A stretch of 64,000 bases of DNA, taken from NCBI GenBank assembly GCA_016218045.1, contig JACRFB010000001.1:1-64000 (forward strand), written 5' to 3'. The notes beneath the pieces were generated by a model. That model did no database searches. It was not told the origin of the DNA and saw only the letters and a program-made list of their open reading frames with translations. The DNA is from Ignavibacteriota bacterium. GTDB taxonomy: Bacteria; Bacteroidota; Ignavibacteria; SZUA-365. Below, piece by piece: positions 52,114 through 61,227 of the stretch (position 1 is the stretch's first letter; each line of letters starts with the position of its first letter). The translations under genes and the position numbers were made by a program.

Positions 52114-53082
52114 TTATTTGCCCTGATGGGCGCGCACAGCCGCAGTCAGTGCGGGGAGCACTTCGAATACATCTCCGACGATGCCGTAGTCGGCGGCCTG
52201 GAAAATGGGCGCGTCCTTGTCCTTGTTTATGGCGACGATGACTTTCGACGACGACATGCCCGCGAGATGCTGCACGGCGCCCGACACGCCGCATGCGATA
52301 TACAGCGACGGCGACACGGTCTTTCCCGTCTGGCCGACCTGTTCGGCATGCGGCCGCCATCCGGCATCGACCACCGCGCGTGAAGCGCCTGTAGCGGCAC
52401 CGAGTACTCCGGCGAGATCCTCGATGAGATGCCAATTTTCCGGGGCCTGCATGCCGCGGCCACCAGTCACGATGATGTCAGCCTCCGCAACGTCGAGCTT
52501 CGCCGACGAAACTGAGACGGACGTGGCGCGCACGCGGAAGTGTTTGTCGGTAAGACCCGCGTCGAAGGCCTCGACTGCCGCAGTTGCATCCGACGGGGCG
52601 CCGGCGGAAAACACATTCGGGCGCAGCGAAAACACCTGTTTCGGCGCGTTGATCTTGACGGTCTCGAGCGCCTTGCCCGCAAACACGGGACGTGTCGCGA
52701 GGATGGCACCGCCTTCAAGACGGAGCGACGTAACGTCGGGTGCGAGTCCGCCATCGATGCCGACGGCCACGGCGGGCGCAAGATCCTTTCCAAGCGCCGT
52801 CGCCGACAGGAACACGGCATCTGCGCCTGCGGCCGCAACAGCGGCTGACACAACCGCCGCATAGGCAGTGGTGGAATACTGGTCGAGCCGCGCATCAGAG
52901 GCATGAAGCACCTTGGCGGCGCCGTAGGCGCCGAGCTGTTCGAGACCGGAGACAGTGCCGCAGGCGAGTGCGATAACGGTGGCGGAAAGTTCCGCCGCGA
53001 TGTTCGAAGCCGCTTTCACAGCTTCGAAGGAAACCTTCTTTATCTGGCCATTTCGGTGTTCAACAAGAACGAGGAGTGTCAT
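52114..53082 (-). CDS. etfA: Electron transfer flavoprotein alpha subunit
   Basis: The 322-residue protein has LVLVEHRNGQIKKVSFEAVK at the start and the FAD-binding C-terminal segment: QTGKTVSPSLYIACGVSGAV, GMSSSKVIVAINKDKDAPIF and ADYGIVGDVFEVLPALT. It pairs with EtfB to pass electrons from acyl-CoA dehydrogenases or similar enzymes to the quinone pool. The gene lies 39 bases downstream of etfB. Confidence 0.95.
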   Translation of the reverse strand: MTLLVLVEHRNGQIKKVSFEAVKAASNIAAELSATVIALACGTVSGLEQLGAYGAAKVLHASDARLDQYSTTAYAAVVSAAVAAAGADAVFLSATALGKDLAPAVAVGIDGGLAPDVTSLRLEGGAILATRPVFAGKALETVKINAPKQVFSLRPNVFSAGAPSDATAAVEAFDAGLTDKHFRVRATSVSVSSAKLDVAEADIIVTGGRGMQAPENWHLIEDLAGVLGAATGASRAVVDAGWRPHAEQVGQTGKTVSPSLYIACGVSGAVQHLAGMSSSKVIVAINKDKDAPIFQAADYGIVGDVFEVLPALTAAVRAHQGK

Positions 53083-53121
53083 TGTGTAATACTCTGCGGA
53101 TAATCGTTGGATATTCGGTTG

Positions 53122-53871
53122 TTATATACTTTTTGCTTCTTCGTGCAGAAGGCGGATCAATTCGGGGACGGCGGCGGCGCCTTCGCCCACGATACGGCCT
53201 GCACTTTTCACAGGCGGACGTCCGAGCGACACCACTTCGACACGTGGTGCAAGTTCGGCCGGAGCAACTTCCTCGATCGGTTTCTTTTTGGCGGCCATGA
53301 TACCCTGCAGTTTCGGGTAGCGCGGATTGTTCAATCCCTTTTGCGCCGCGATGACCGCGGGCAACGTCGTGACAACTGTTTCTTTTCCGCCCTCGATGTC
53401 ACGCTGTGCGGTCACAGTCCCGTCTTCGGCAATCTGCAACTCCGAAACCACTGTCACGGCCGGTATGTCGAGCATCGCGGCGAGGAGTCCCGGCACCTGC
53501 CATCCATCGTAGTCGATCGACTGGCGTCCGGCGAACACCACATCGGCATTCCTCTCCTTGAGCACATCGGCCAAGGCCCGGGCAACGCCCCAGGAATCGC
53601 GCGATGTTTCGGTCTTGATGTGGATACCCTTGTCCGCACCCATGGCAAACGCCTTCCGAATGGTTTCCTTGACCTCCTCTCCACCGACACAGAGGACGGT
53701 CACCTCACCGCCGCGCGCCTCCTTGAGCTGCAGACCGGCCTCGACGCCAAATTCGTCGTAGGGATTCAGGATATAGGTTACACCAGTATTGTCGATCTGT
53801 TTCCCGTCGGCGGCAACCGCTATTTTTGTGGTTGTGTCGGGGACGTGACTTACACACACGAAGATGTTCAT
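53122..53871 (-). CDS. etfB: Electron transfer flavoprotein beta subunit
   Basis: The 249-residue protein has MNIFVCVSHVPDTTTKIAVA, YILNPYDEFGVEAGLQLKEA, ARALADVLKERNADVVFAGR, QSIDYDGWQVPGLLAAMLD and the AMP/FAD-contact segment VTTLPAVIAAQKGLNNPRYP. It is of standard length. It is the promoter-proximal gene of the etfBA pair, transcribed divergently from the copper operon. The 241-base region 53872-54112 probably carries both promoters; a small AATAAGCTGTTATT dyad lies at about 54033-54046. Confidence 0.95.
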   Translation of the reverse strand: MNIFVCVSHVPDTTTKIAVAADGKQIDNTGVTYILNPYDEFGVEAGLQLKEARGGEVTVLCVGGEEVKETIRKAFAMGADKGIHIKTETSRDSWGVARALADVLKERNADVVFAGRQSIDYDGWQVPGLLAAMLDIPAVTVVSELQIAEDGTVTAQRDIEGGKETVVTTLPAVIAAQKGLNNPRYPKLQGIMAAKKKPIEEVAPAELAPRVEVVSLGRPPVKSAGRIVGEGAAAVPELIRLLHEEAKSI

Positions 53872-54112
53872 GAGTTTCTGCTTGTCGTGATTGGTGAATG
53901 AAACCCTCGCGCCGGGTCATCCACTGGACGGCGCCGAGTGAACCATAGTTTGAATCGTAGGAATATAGCCCGTTCCGCTCACTTTTCCAAGGAAAAGAGG
54001 GGACCCCGGATTCCGTGTAATAAGCTGTTATTCAAGGCTTTAACAGCACCCTTCTTCGCCCTGCCGCGATGATCTGCAGTTGATCGATTCAACTTAAAAA
54101 GGGAGGGCTAAA

Positions 54113-54583
54113 ATGCGACTTGTTTCCGCCGAATTTCCGACGTACATTTTTGTGATGACGCGTCTTCGAATCAAAATACTTCATCTCGTTGTATCGGCGG
54201 TTTTTACAACCGGATTTGCCGGTTTTCCGCTTATGACACACGTCTGTTCCGTCATGGGCACCCTGCCTCCGATGGCGGACTGCGTCATGGAGATGGAGGA
54301 GGAACCAGCGTGCTGCGCGACGGTTGCACATGATCTGCCACCGGAACTGCCTGTGCTCGCAGCACAGGAATGCTGCCACGACGTGGACCACACGCGTGTT
54401 GTCGACACTGTATCCCGGACATCATCGGATCCGGGTAGTTCACTCGTGTCCATTACCAGCCTGCATGCACCCATCGGCACAACCACAACGGATCTCAGGG
54501 AGCGTTGTTGTTGCACGCCTGACGACGGGTCGCCACCCGGCCCAGCGCCGGGACCGGTTTTCCTCCGCACGCTGCTGATCTGA
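54113..54583 (+). CDS. Small Cys/His/Met-rich exported protein
   Basis: The 156-residue protein has a possible signal (IKILHLVVSAVFTTGFAGFP after MTRLR) and then clusters of metal-binding residues: THVCSVMGTLPPMADCVMEM, ACCATV, ECCHDVDHT and RCCCTPDDGSPPGPAPGPVF. It resembles the HYC_CC_PP proteins that accompany Cus-type operons in Bacteroidota. A GGAGGG ribosome-binding site supports the ATG at 54113; MTRLR at 54155 would fit the signal peptide better. It probably binds copper or silver in the periplasm. Confidence 0.6.
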   Translation: MRLVSAEFPTYIFVMTRLRIKILHLVVSAVFTTGFAGFPLMTHVCSVMGTLPPMADCVMEMEEEPACCATVAHDLPPELPVLAAQECCHDVDHTRVVDTVSRTSSDPGSSLVSITSLHAPIGTTTTDLRERCCCTPDDGSPPGPAPGPVFLRTLLI

Positions 54584-54597
54584 TCGGAATCCGCCGG

Positions 54598-54644
54598 CCG
54601 CGCACACACCGCGATGAACATCGCCGGTGCGCGGTTTCTGTTTG
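54598..54644 (+). terminator. Possible terminator/attenuator hairpin
   Basis: CCGCGCAC (54598-54605) pairs with GTGCGCGG (54627-54634) around an inner CGATG/CATCG stem, followed by TTTCTGTTT. It may partly end transcription after the small gene before tolC. Confidence 0.5.
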
Positions 54645-54702
54645 TCTCCGCGTTTGATGCGCGGCCTTCCGGCGTTTGTTTCACCCGAATTCAGGACACA
54701 TC

Positions 54703-55962
54703 ATGGAGAGATCACGATATTTTCACCTTGTGCTCGTCACGTTTCTGCTGACATTTGCAGGCGGACCGTTGCGGGCGCAGGAGACTCTGACACTCGAACA
54801 GGCGCTTTCGCGTGCGCTTCGCGAGAGTCCGCGCGTTCGCGCATTATACGAGAAGTCGCGCGCAGCCCATGCGCGTATACAGCAGGCCGAAGCGTGGGAC
54901 GATCCGGTATTTGCCTTCGAGTTCTACTCGACGCCGATCATGTCCTTCAATCCGTTTAAGGACGGCCTTGAAAACGATTATTCGCTTCAGCAGATGATTC
55001 CCTTCCCGGGGAAAAAAGCATTGATGGGCGAGATGGCTGGCGCAGGTTCGCGCATGGCAACATTTGACACCGAGACTGCACGCAGAGACGTGGCCATGAA
55101 AGTCACGGAATCGTACGGAATGGCATGGAGCGCCCAGCGCCGACTCGAGGTACTGCGCGAGAGCGGGCTGCTGCTGCGGCGCATGCGGGAAAGCGCAGGT
55201 TCGGCGTATGCGACAGGGCGCGGATCGCCTCTCGAAGTACTGCGATTCGACTTGGAAAGCGAGCGCCTCGCAAACGACTCGGCCGCGGCGGCCGCCGAGT
55301 TCGAAGGCGCGATGGCAATGCTCGATGCCGCCTGCGGCGCGCCGCCATCGGCAGTGCGGCCCATCCTCGCGCGTCCGCCGGAAACCGTGGTGCCGGCGAG
55401 CGCAGAGGACGCGGCGGAAACCGCCATGATACAGCGGCCGGAACTTGCCGGAATGGAAATCGAACGCGGCATGTACGGGACGGAAGCAGCGATGTGGCGG
55501 CGTGAGATGTTCCCCGATTTTATGATCCGTGCGATGTACAAGGAAATGCGCTTCGGTATGCACGATTCCTGGTCCCTCATGGCCGGTATCAATCTGCCGA
55601 TCGCACCCTGGGCGTCGGGCAAATACACAGGGCGCATTGAGGAAGCCGAGGCGCGGATACGCGCCACCGAGGCCGACATAGCCGACATGCGGGCCATGAT
55701 CGCCGCCGAGGCGCGTGAGCGATGGGCGGCGGTTCATTCCCTTCAATCGCGGCTTGCGCGCGTGCGCACTGCCATGCTCCCCCTGGCTTCCCAGACCATC
55801 GATCTGCTCCTGCCCCGCCTGCAAAGCGGCTCGGCCGAGTACGTCGCGGTGCTCGACGCCTTTCGCATGAGCGCGATGACGCGGATGGAGGAGGCGATGC
55901 TGGAAGGCGAGCTGACCGCCGCCATCGGACGCCTCGCGCGGGCAATGGGGGTGCAGCCATGA
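54703..55962 (+). CDS. TolC-family outer-membrane efflux protein (CusC-like)
   Basis: The 419-residue protein starts at MERSRYFHLVLVTFLL with a signal peptide ending near PLRAQ. It carries the OEP repeats: LTLEQALSRALRESPRVRAL, long helices around 150-215 (RRDVAMKVTESYGMAWSAQR) and the matching second set (LPLASQTIDLLLPRLQSGSA). It forms the outer-membrane channel of a tripartite efflux pump. The stop overlaps a possible upstream ATG of the adaptor gene (ATGA at 55959). Confidence 0.88.
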   Translation: MERSRYFHLVLVTFLLTFAGGPLRAQETLTLEQALSRALRESPRVRALYEKSRAAHARIQQAEAWDDPVFAFEFYSTPIMSFNPFKDGLENDYSLQQMIPFPGKKALMGEMAGAGSRMATFDTETARRDVAMKVTESYGMAWSAQRRLEVLRESGLLLRRMRESAGSAYATGRGSPLEVLRFDLESERLANDSAAAAAEFEGAMAMLDAACGAPPSAVRPILARPPETVVPASAEDAAETAMIQRPELAGMEIERGMYGTEAAMWRREMFPDFMIRAMYKEMRFGMHDSWSLMAGINLPIAPWASGKYTGRIEEAEARIRATEADIADMRAMIAAEARERWAAVHSLQSRLARVRTAMLPLASQTIDLLLPRLQSGSAEYVAVLDAFRMSAMTRMEEAMLEGELTAAIGRLARAMGVQP

Positions 55963-56024
55963 CACGAAATCGAATCATACGCACTATGGGCGTGCAGCGC
56001 CCCGGTAATAAAGGAATTCATGCA

Positions 56025-57641
56025 ATGAACATCAAAATAGTTGTATGTATCATCGCCCTCGGCGTCATTGCCGGACTGCAGGGCTGCGGCGGCGGAGACA
56101 AACACACCTCACATGATGCGGAGGAGGCGCAGGCCGAGGTATACACCTGTCCCATGCACCCTTCGGTCGTGCAGAACGGGCCGGGCGCGTGTCCCGTCTG
56201 CAACATGGCCCTCGTGAAAAAATCAGCGCAGGCGCCCATGTCGGCCGAGGAGGAGGCGATGCTGCGGACGGTGTCGCTGTCGCCCGCGCAGCGCGTCATG
56301 GCCAATGTCGCGACAGTCCCCGCGCAGTACCGCACGATGAGCGGACGCCTCGAGGCACCCGGCGTGATCGATTTTGCGGAGCCGCTGCAGCGCACTGTCG
56401 CGGCACGATTCCGGGGCCGTATCGAGGAGTTGTATGTGGCCTCCACCGGCACACGCGTGCGGGCAGGTGATCCCCTCTTCCGGATATACAGTCCGGACCT
56501 TGTTGCGGCCCAGCAGGATTACCTCACGGCACGACGCGCGGGAAACGGCGAAGGCGGTTCGCCCCAGCTTGTACAAAGCGCGCTGCGCCGACTGCGCGTG
56601 CATTACGGACTCACCGAGGCGCAGGTCGAAGGGCTGGTGAAGGCCGGTGATGCGCCGGGCTCGATCCCCTATCTCTCGCCCGCATCCGGCACGGTCATCC
56701 GCAAACAGGTGACGGAAGGCCAGTATGTGGAGGAAGGCGCCGGGCTCTATGAGCTGGCGGATCTCTCCCGTGTATGGGTCTCCGTCGAGATTCCGGAAAA
56801 AGATATCCGCTTTGTCCGCACTGGTACTCCCGCGCGACTTGGCGCGGACGCCTGGCCTGGTGAATCCTTCGCGGGTCGTGTGACATTCATCGAACCGGTT
56901 CTAAATGCCGAAACACGGACCGTGCGTGTTCGAGTTGAAGTGTCGAATCCCAATGAACGGCTCAAGCCGGGCATGTACGTGCGCGCGGCCCTCGCGGCCC
57001 GCGGGCGCGAGGCGCTTGCCGTGCCCGCCAACGCTGTGGTTGAAACCGGCACACGCAGCGTCGTGTGGGTGGAGGTGCGCACAAATCAGTTCGAGCCACG
57101 CAACGTGACCACCGGCGAAAGGTCGGACGGCTGGGTGGAGATTCTCGGCGGACTCGAGGAAGGCGAGATGGCTGTCGCCACGGGGGGATATCTGCTCGAC
57201 TCCGAAAGTGCGCTGCAGAATCCTCTTGGCGCAAGCACCGGGACACCGCAGCCCGTACCGCAGACACAGCGGGAAACACCGGTCTCGACGGACGCCCCGC
57301 GCGACACGCCCCCGGCCGTCTCAAAAGAACCGAAACCGGCAGGCGAAAAACAGGAGGCCGGCGCCGCCTCGTGGGGTCCGCAGGTTCGCAAAGTGCGCGT
57401 CGACGGCGAATACTTTCCGTCGTCCATCACGGTAAAAAAGGATCAACCGGTCCGTATCTTATTCGACCGGCGCGAGGACGCGAAATGTAGTGATGAAGTA
57501 GTCATCGCCGACTTCGGCATCCGCAAAAAGCTCGCGCCTTTTTCGACCACGTCCGTGGAATTCACTCCGACAAAATCCGGCACGTTCCGCATCGTCTGCG
57601 GTATGGATATGATGGAGATGAAACTCGTGGTGACGCCATGA
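56025..57641 (+). CDS. cusB: RND periplasmic adaptor with heavy-metal and cupredoxin domains (CusB-like)
   Basis: The 538-residue lipoprotein starts at ATG 56025 with a lipobox LQGC (Cys21); an in-frame ATG at 55959, overlapping the tolC stop, is an alternative. Residues 40-66 form the heavy-metal-binding domain YTCPMHPSVVQNGPGACPVC followed by NMALV. The adaptor core contains a barrel-sandwich hybrid (VAARFRGRIEELYVASTGTR) and a VSVEIPEKDIRFVRTG beta-barrel. Residues ~445-538 are a cupredoxin-like domain with cysteines in DAKCSDEVVIADFGI and GTFRIVCGMDMMEMKLVV, giving a plausible copper site. Confidence 0.88.
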   Translation: MNIKIVVCIIALGVIAGLQGCGGGDKHTSHDAEEAQAEVYTCPMHPSVVQNGPGACPVCNMALVKKSAQAPMSAEEEAMLRTVSLSPAQRVMANVATVPAQYRTMSGRLEAPGVIDFAEPLQRTVAARFRGRIEELYVASTGTRVRAGDPLFRIYSPDLVAAQQDYLTARRAGNGEGGSPQLVQSALRRLRVHYGLTEAQVEGLVKAGDAPGSIPYLSPASGTVIRKQVTEGQYVEEGAGLYELADLSRVWVSVEIPEKDIRFVRTGTPARLGADAWPGESFAGRVTFIEPVLNAETRTVRVRVEVSNPNERLKPGMYVRAALAARGREALAVPANAVVETGTRSVVWVEVRTNQFEPRNVTTGERSDGWVEILGGLEEGEMAVATGGYLLDSESALQNPLGASTGTPQPVPQTQRETPVSTDAPRDTPPAVSKEPKPAGEKQEAGAASWGPQVRKVRVDGEYFPSSITVKKDQPVRILFDRREDAKCSDEVVIADFGIRKKLAPFSTTSVEFTPTKSGTFRIVCGMDMMEMKLVVTP

Positions 57642-60600
57642 TTGAACGCATCATCGACTTCTCGGCGCGCAACCGCTTTCTGGTGTTGCTCGCCTACTTC
57701 TTCGTGGTCGCAGCGGGCATCTGGGCCCTGTTGCGCACACCGCTCGATGCGATACCCGATCTTTCGGAGAACCAGGTCATCGTTTTCACCGAATGGATGG
57801 GACGTTCGCCGCAGCTCGTGGAAGACCAGGTCACGTACCCGTTGGTCACCGCCCTGCAGGGTGTGCCCGAGGTCGAGGCGATACGCGCACAGTCCATGTT
57901 CGGCATGTCGTTCGTGTACGTCATTTTCAACGAGGGAGCCGACGTGTACTGGGCGCGCAGCCGTGTCCTTGAGAAACTCGCGGCAGTGCAGTCGGCGATG
58001 CCGCCAGGCGCACGGCTGCAGATAGGTCCAGACGGGACTGGCGTGGGACATGTGTACTGGTACACCGTCGAAGGCGCGCGCGATCTCGGCACCTTGCGCG
58101 CGATTCAGGACTGGTACATCAAACTGAATCTGCAAGGAGTGCAGGGTGTGGCCGAGGTCGCATCGGTCGGCGGCTTTGTCACGCAGTATCAAATAGACGT
58201 CGATCCTGCGGCGCTGCGCGCGTACAGTCTCGACATGGGACAGATCCGCGCCGCGGTGCAGAGAGCGAACAACGACGTGGGCGGCAAGCTGATCGAGCAG
58301 TCCGACGCCGAATCCTTCATCCGCGGACAGGGCTACATCCGTTCGGTGGAGGATATCGAAACTATCGCCGTGACTACCGGATCCGGAGGCACGCCTGTGC
58401 TGCTGCGTGATGTGGCGACGGTGCAGCTCGGCGGCGATATCCGCCGCGGCTCACTCGAGAAAAACGGTGAAGGCCAGGCAGTCGGCGGCATCGTGGTGAT
58501 GCGTTACGGAGAAAACGCACGCGAGGTGATCGAGAGGGTCAAACAGCGGCTCGAGGAAATCCGCGCGGGGCTTCCCGAGGGTGTGACAATCCGGATGGCG
58601 TACGACCGCACCGAACTCATCGACGCCGCGGTCGGCACGTTGAAGAGTGCACTCGTCGAGGAGGCCGTGGTGGTCTCGCTTATCGTGCTGATCTTTCTTC
58701 TGCACGTGCGAAGCGTGCTGCGCGTGATCATCGAGATTCCCGTCGCGGCGCTCATCGCTTTCATCTTCATGCATCTGTTCAACATCACCTCGAACATCAT
58801 GTCGCTCGGAGGCATCGCCATCGCGATCGGGGTTATTGTGGATGCTTCCATCGTACTCGTCGAGAATGCGCACCGCAATGTTGCGAGCGCGCAGGCGTTG
58901 AAGGGCGCGCTCAGCAGAGAGGATTATTTCGAAATTTCGATCCGGTCTGCAAAACAGGTCGGCCCCGCGATTTTCTTCTCCGTCGCGATCATGGTCGTGA
59001 GTTTCCTCCCGGTATTCCTTCTTGAAGGGCAGGAGGGAAAACTGTTCCGTCCGCTCGCATACACCAAGACCTTCGTGCTGGCGGGATCGGCGGTTATAGC
59101 GATCACTCTCGTGCCCGTCCTCATGACACTGCTCACACGCGGAAACTTCCGCGGCGAGGAAAAAAATCCGGTCACACGTGTGCTTAACGCGATCTACCGT
59201 CCCATCGTGGTGTGGGTCTTGCGGTGGCGGAAAACAACCATCGCCATCAACATACTCGCGCTGTTGGTGACGATACCGCTGATGTCGAACATCGGGTCGG
59301 AGTTCATGCCGCCGCTCGATGAACAGAGTCTGTTGTTTATGCCCGTCACGCTCCCCAACGCGTCGATCACCGAGGTAAACCGCATCATGCAGGTTCAGGA
59401 TGCGATCATCCGTTCCGTTCCTGAAGTGGATCTCGTGCTGGGCAAGGCGGGCAAGGCCGAGACGTCCACCGATCCCGCTCCGGTAAGCATGATCGAATCC
59501 ATCATCCTTCTGAAACCGCGCTCGCAATGGCGACCGGGATTGACGAAGGACGACATCATCGCCGAACTCGACGCGAAGCTGCAGATTCCGGGTGTGCGCA
59601 ACGGGTGGACGCAGCCGATCATCAACCGAATCAACATGCTTGCGACCGGCGTGCGCACCGATCTCGGCGTGAAAATATTCGGCAGTTCGCTCGACACGCT
59701 CGAGCAGATCGCGATTGCCGCCGAGCGGATACTGCGCGACATACCCGGCGCGGCGGATCTGTACGCCGAGCGCACACAGGGCGGACAGTTCCTCGACATC
59801 ACCATCGACAGGGCCGCCGTGGCACGGCACGGTGTCGCCATCGCCGATGTGCAGGACGTGATAGAAACCGCCATCGGCGGCGAGAACCTCGGCCAGGTGT
59901 TTGACGGACGCAGGCGTTTCCCGATTCGCGCGCGCTTTATGCGTGAATTGCGTGACAACATCCCGGCCATCGCCGAGCTTCCCGTACCCGTGCGCGGAGA
60001 TGCGTCATCAGCAGCAACTGTTACGGGGCAGGCCGGCGGATCCGTAATCACAACCCAGGGCACAGGAGGTGGCGGTATGTCGAGCATGGGCGGAATGCCG
60101 GCGGCGGCACCGGCCACGGCCTCCATCGGCCTGTCCGGATCTCCTTCCGGCTTCGATCGCGCCTCGGTATCGCGACGCGCGTATGTGCCGCTCAAGGAAC
60201 TGGCGACGCTGCGGCTTGTGCCGGGACCCTCGATGATCGCGAGCGAAAACGCCCAGTTGCGCTCGATCGTATTCCTCAATGTGCGCGGCCGGGATATGGG
60301 CGGTTTTGTCGAGGAGGCCAAACAAACCCTGCGAGAGCGGCTTTCGCTGCCCGCGGGATATACGCTGCAATGGAGCGGTCAGTGGGAAAACCAGATCCGC
60401 GCGCGGCAGCGTCTCACGATATTGATGCCCATAGTGCTGCTGCTGATCTTTGTGATGTTGTACCTGATCACCAAGGACTTTGCGGAGGCCTTTGTGGTGA
60501 TGCTCTCCGTGCCTTTTGCACTCATCGGCGGCGTGTACCTCATCGCCATCCTCGGATATAATTTTTCCGTGGCGGTATGGGTCGGATTTATTGCGCTGTA

Positions 60601-60991
60601 CGGTCTGGCGGTGGAGACGGGCGTGGTGATGGTCGTGTATCTGCACGAGGCGCTCGACACACGCATCCGTTCATGGCGCCGAGGAGAGCGCGGTGATATA
60701 ACACGAGACGATATCATCGAGGCGAGCATCGAAGGATCCGTTTTGCGGCTGCGGCCCAAACTCATGACCGTGGCCACCAGTCTCATCGGACTCATCCCGA
60801 TCATGTGGAGCGCGGGCGTCGGCGCCGATGTGATGAAACCTCTCGCGGCCCCTCTTATCGGGGGACTGGTGACGTCCACGATTCACGTGCTTGTCGTGAC
60901 GCCCATCCTCTTCTCGTGGATGAAGGAGCGGGCGCTGCGTCGCGGCACTCTCGAGGAATCGAAAATGGCCGGTTGGATGAAGGAAGGATAA
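57638..60991 (+). CDS. cusA: CusA-like heavy-metal RND efflux pump
   Basis: The 1117-residue inner-membrane pump overlaps cusB by four bases. It has the twelve-helix RND architecture, with GGIAIAIGVIVDASIVLVEN (TM4 proton relay) and AVETGVVMVVYLHEALDTRI. The three methionines used by E. coli CusA for copper/silver are at M568 (LLFMPVTLP), M618 (PVSMIES) and M667 (INMLATG), with family spacing. An insertion of about 45 residues rich in Gly, Ser, Met and Ala (~795-840, GTGGGGMSSMGGMPAAAPAT) precedes VPLKELATLRLVPGPSM. It expels Cu(I) or Ag(I). Confidence 0.93.
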   Translation: MIERIIDFSARNRFLVLLAYFFVVAAGIWALLRTPLDAIPDLSENQVIVFTEWMGRSPQLVEDQVTYPLVTALQGVPEVEAIRAQSMFGMSFVYVIFNEGADVYWARSRVLEKLAAVQSAMPPGARLQIGPDGTGVGHVYWYTVEGARDLGTLRAIQDWYIKLNLQGVQGVAEVASVGGFVTQYQIDVDPAALRAYSLDMGQIRAAVQRANNDVGGKLIEQSDAESFIRGQGYIRSVEDIETIAVTTGSGGTPVLLRDVATVQLGGDIRRGSLEKNGEGQAVGGIVVMRYGENAREVIERVKQRLEEIRAGLPEGVTIRMAYDRTELIDAAVGTLKSALVEEAVVVSLIVLIFLLHVRSVLRVIIEIPVAALIAFIFMHLFNITSNIMSLGGIAIAIGVIVDASIVLVENAHRNVASAQALKGALSREDYFEISIRSAKQVGPAIFFSVAIMVVSFLPVFLLEGQEGKLFRPLAYTKTFVLAGSAVIAITLVPVLMTLLTRGNFRGEEKNPVTRVLNAIYRPIVVWVLRWRKTTIAINILALLVTIPLMSNIGSEFMPPLDEQSLLFMPVTLPNASITEVNRIMQVQDAIIRSVPEVDLVLGKAGKAETSTDPAPVSMIESIILLKPRSQWRPGLTKDDIIAELDAKLQIPGVRNGWTQPIINRINMLATGVRTDLGVKIFGSSLDTLEQIAIAAERILRDIPGAADLYAERTQGGQFLDITIDRAAVARHGVAIADVQDVIETAIGGENLGQVFDGRRRFPIRARFMRELRDNIPAIAELPVPVRGDASSAATVTGQAGGSVITTQGTGGGGMSSMGGMPAAAPATASIGLSGSPSGFDRASVSRRAYVPLKELATLRLVPGPSMIASENAQLRSIVFLNVRGRDMGGFVEEAKQTLRERLSLPAGYTLQWSGQWENQIRARQRLTILMPIVLLLIFVMLYLITKDFAEAFVVMLSVPFALIGGVYLIAILGYNFSVAVWVGFIALYGLAVETGVVMVVYLHEALDTRIRSWRRGERGDITRDDIIEASIEGSVLRLRPKLMTVATSLIGLIPIMWSAGVGADVMKPLAAPLIGGLVTSTIHVLVVTPILFSWMKERALRRGTLEESKMAGWMKEG

Positions 60992-61073
60992 CCGTCGGGG
61001 AACGGGAAACGTGATGAACGTCGCAGATGCGAGTGCGCACCATTCACATCTGCCCTCATCATGTTTCCCGTTC

Positions 61074-61102
61074 CGTCGCCCCTCGACAAGCTCGGGGTGA
61101 CA
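61074..61102. repeat. REP-like palindrome
   Basis: GTCGCCCCTCGACAAGCTCG copy of the dispersed element, between cusA and the nitrilase gene. Confidence 0.8.
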
Positions 61103-61164
61103 CAGTATTTCCATCACGCATTCCGGTTCGCCATTCCCCGTTCAGACTTCCCAGTTCCAAGTTC

Positions 61165-61194
61165 CGTCGCGCTTCGACAAGCTCAGCGTGACAC
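61165..61194. repeat. REP-like palindrome
   Basis: Second copy in the same gap (GTCGCGCTTCGACAAGCTCA...). Confidence 0.78.
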
Positions 61195-61227
61195 TACTTC
61201 GCTGTCACGCGTTTCCCGTTCCCCGTT

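Larger units (their letters stand above)
60997..61224. repeat. REP pair between inverted GGGGAACGGGAAAC repeats
   Basis: GGGGAACGGGAAAC at 60997-61010 is inverted at 61211-61224. Between them lie two REP copies (61074-61102 and 61165-61194) and short repeats but no gene. The plan resembles the S23 elements with the gene missing. Confidence 0.7.

Noticed and set aside
54033-54046. AATAAGCTGTTATT dyad as a copper-regulator operator
   Set aside because: The arms are only five bases and do not match a known Cu-responsive operator; no regulator gene is nearby.
58451-59830. 459-codon minus-strand open frame
   Set aside because: It is the mirror of the CusA gene; high GC often keeps this reverse frame open.
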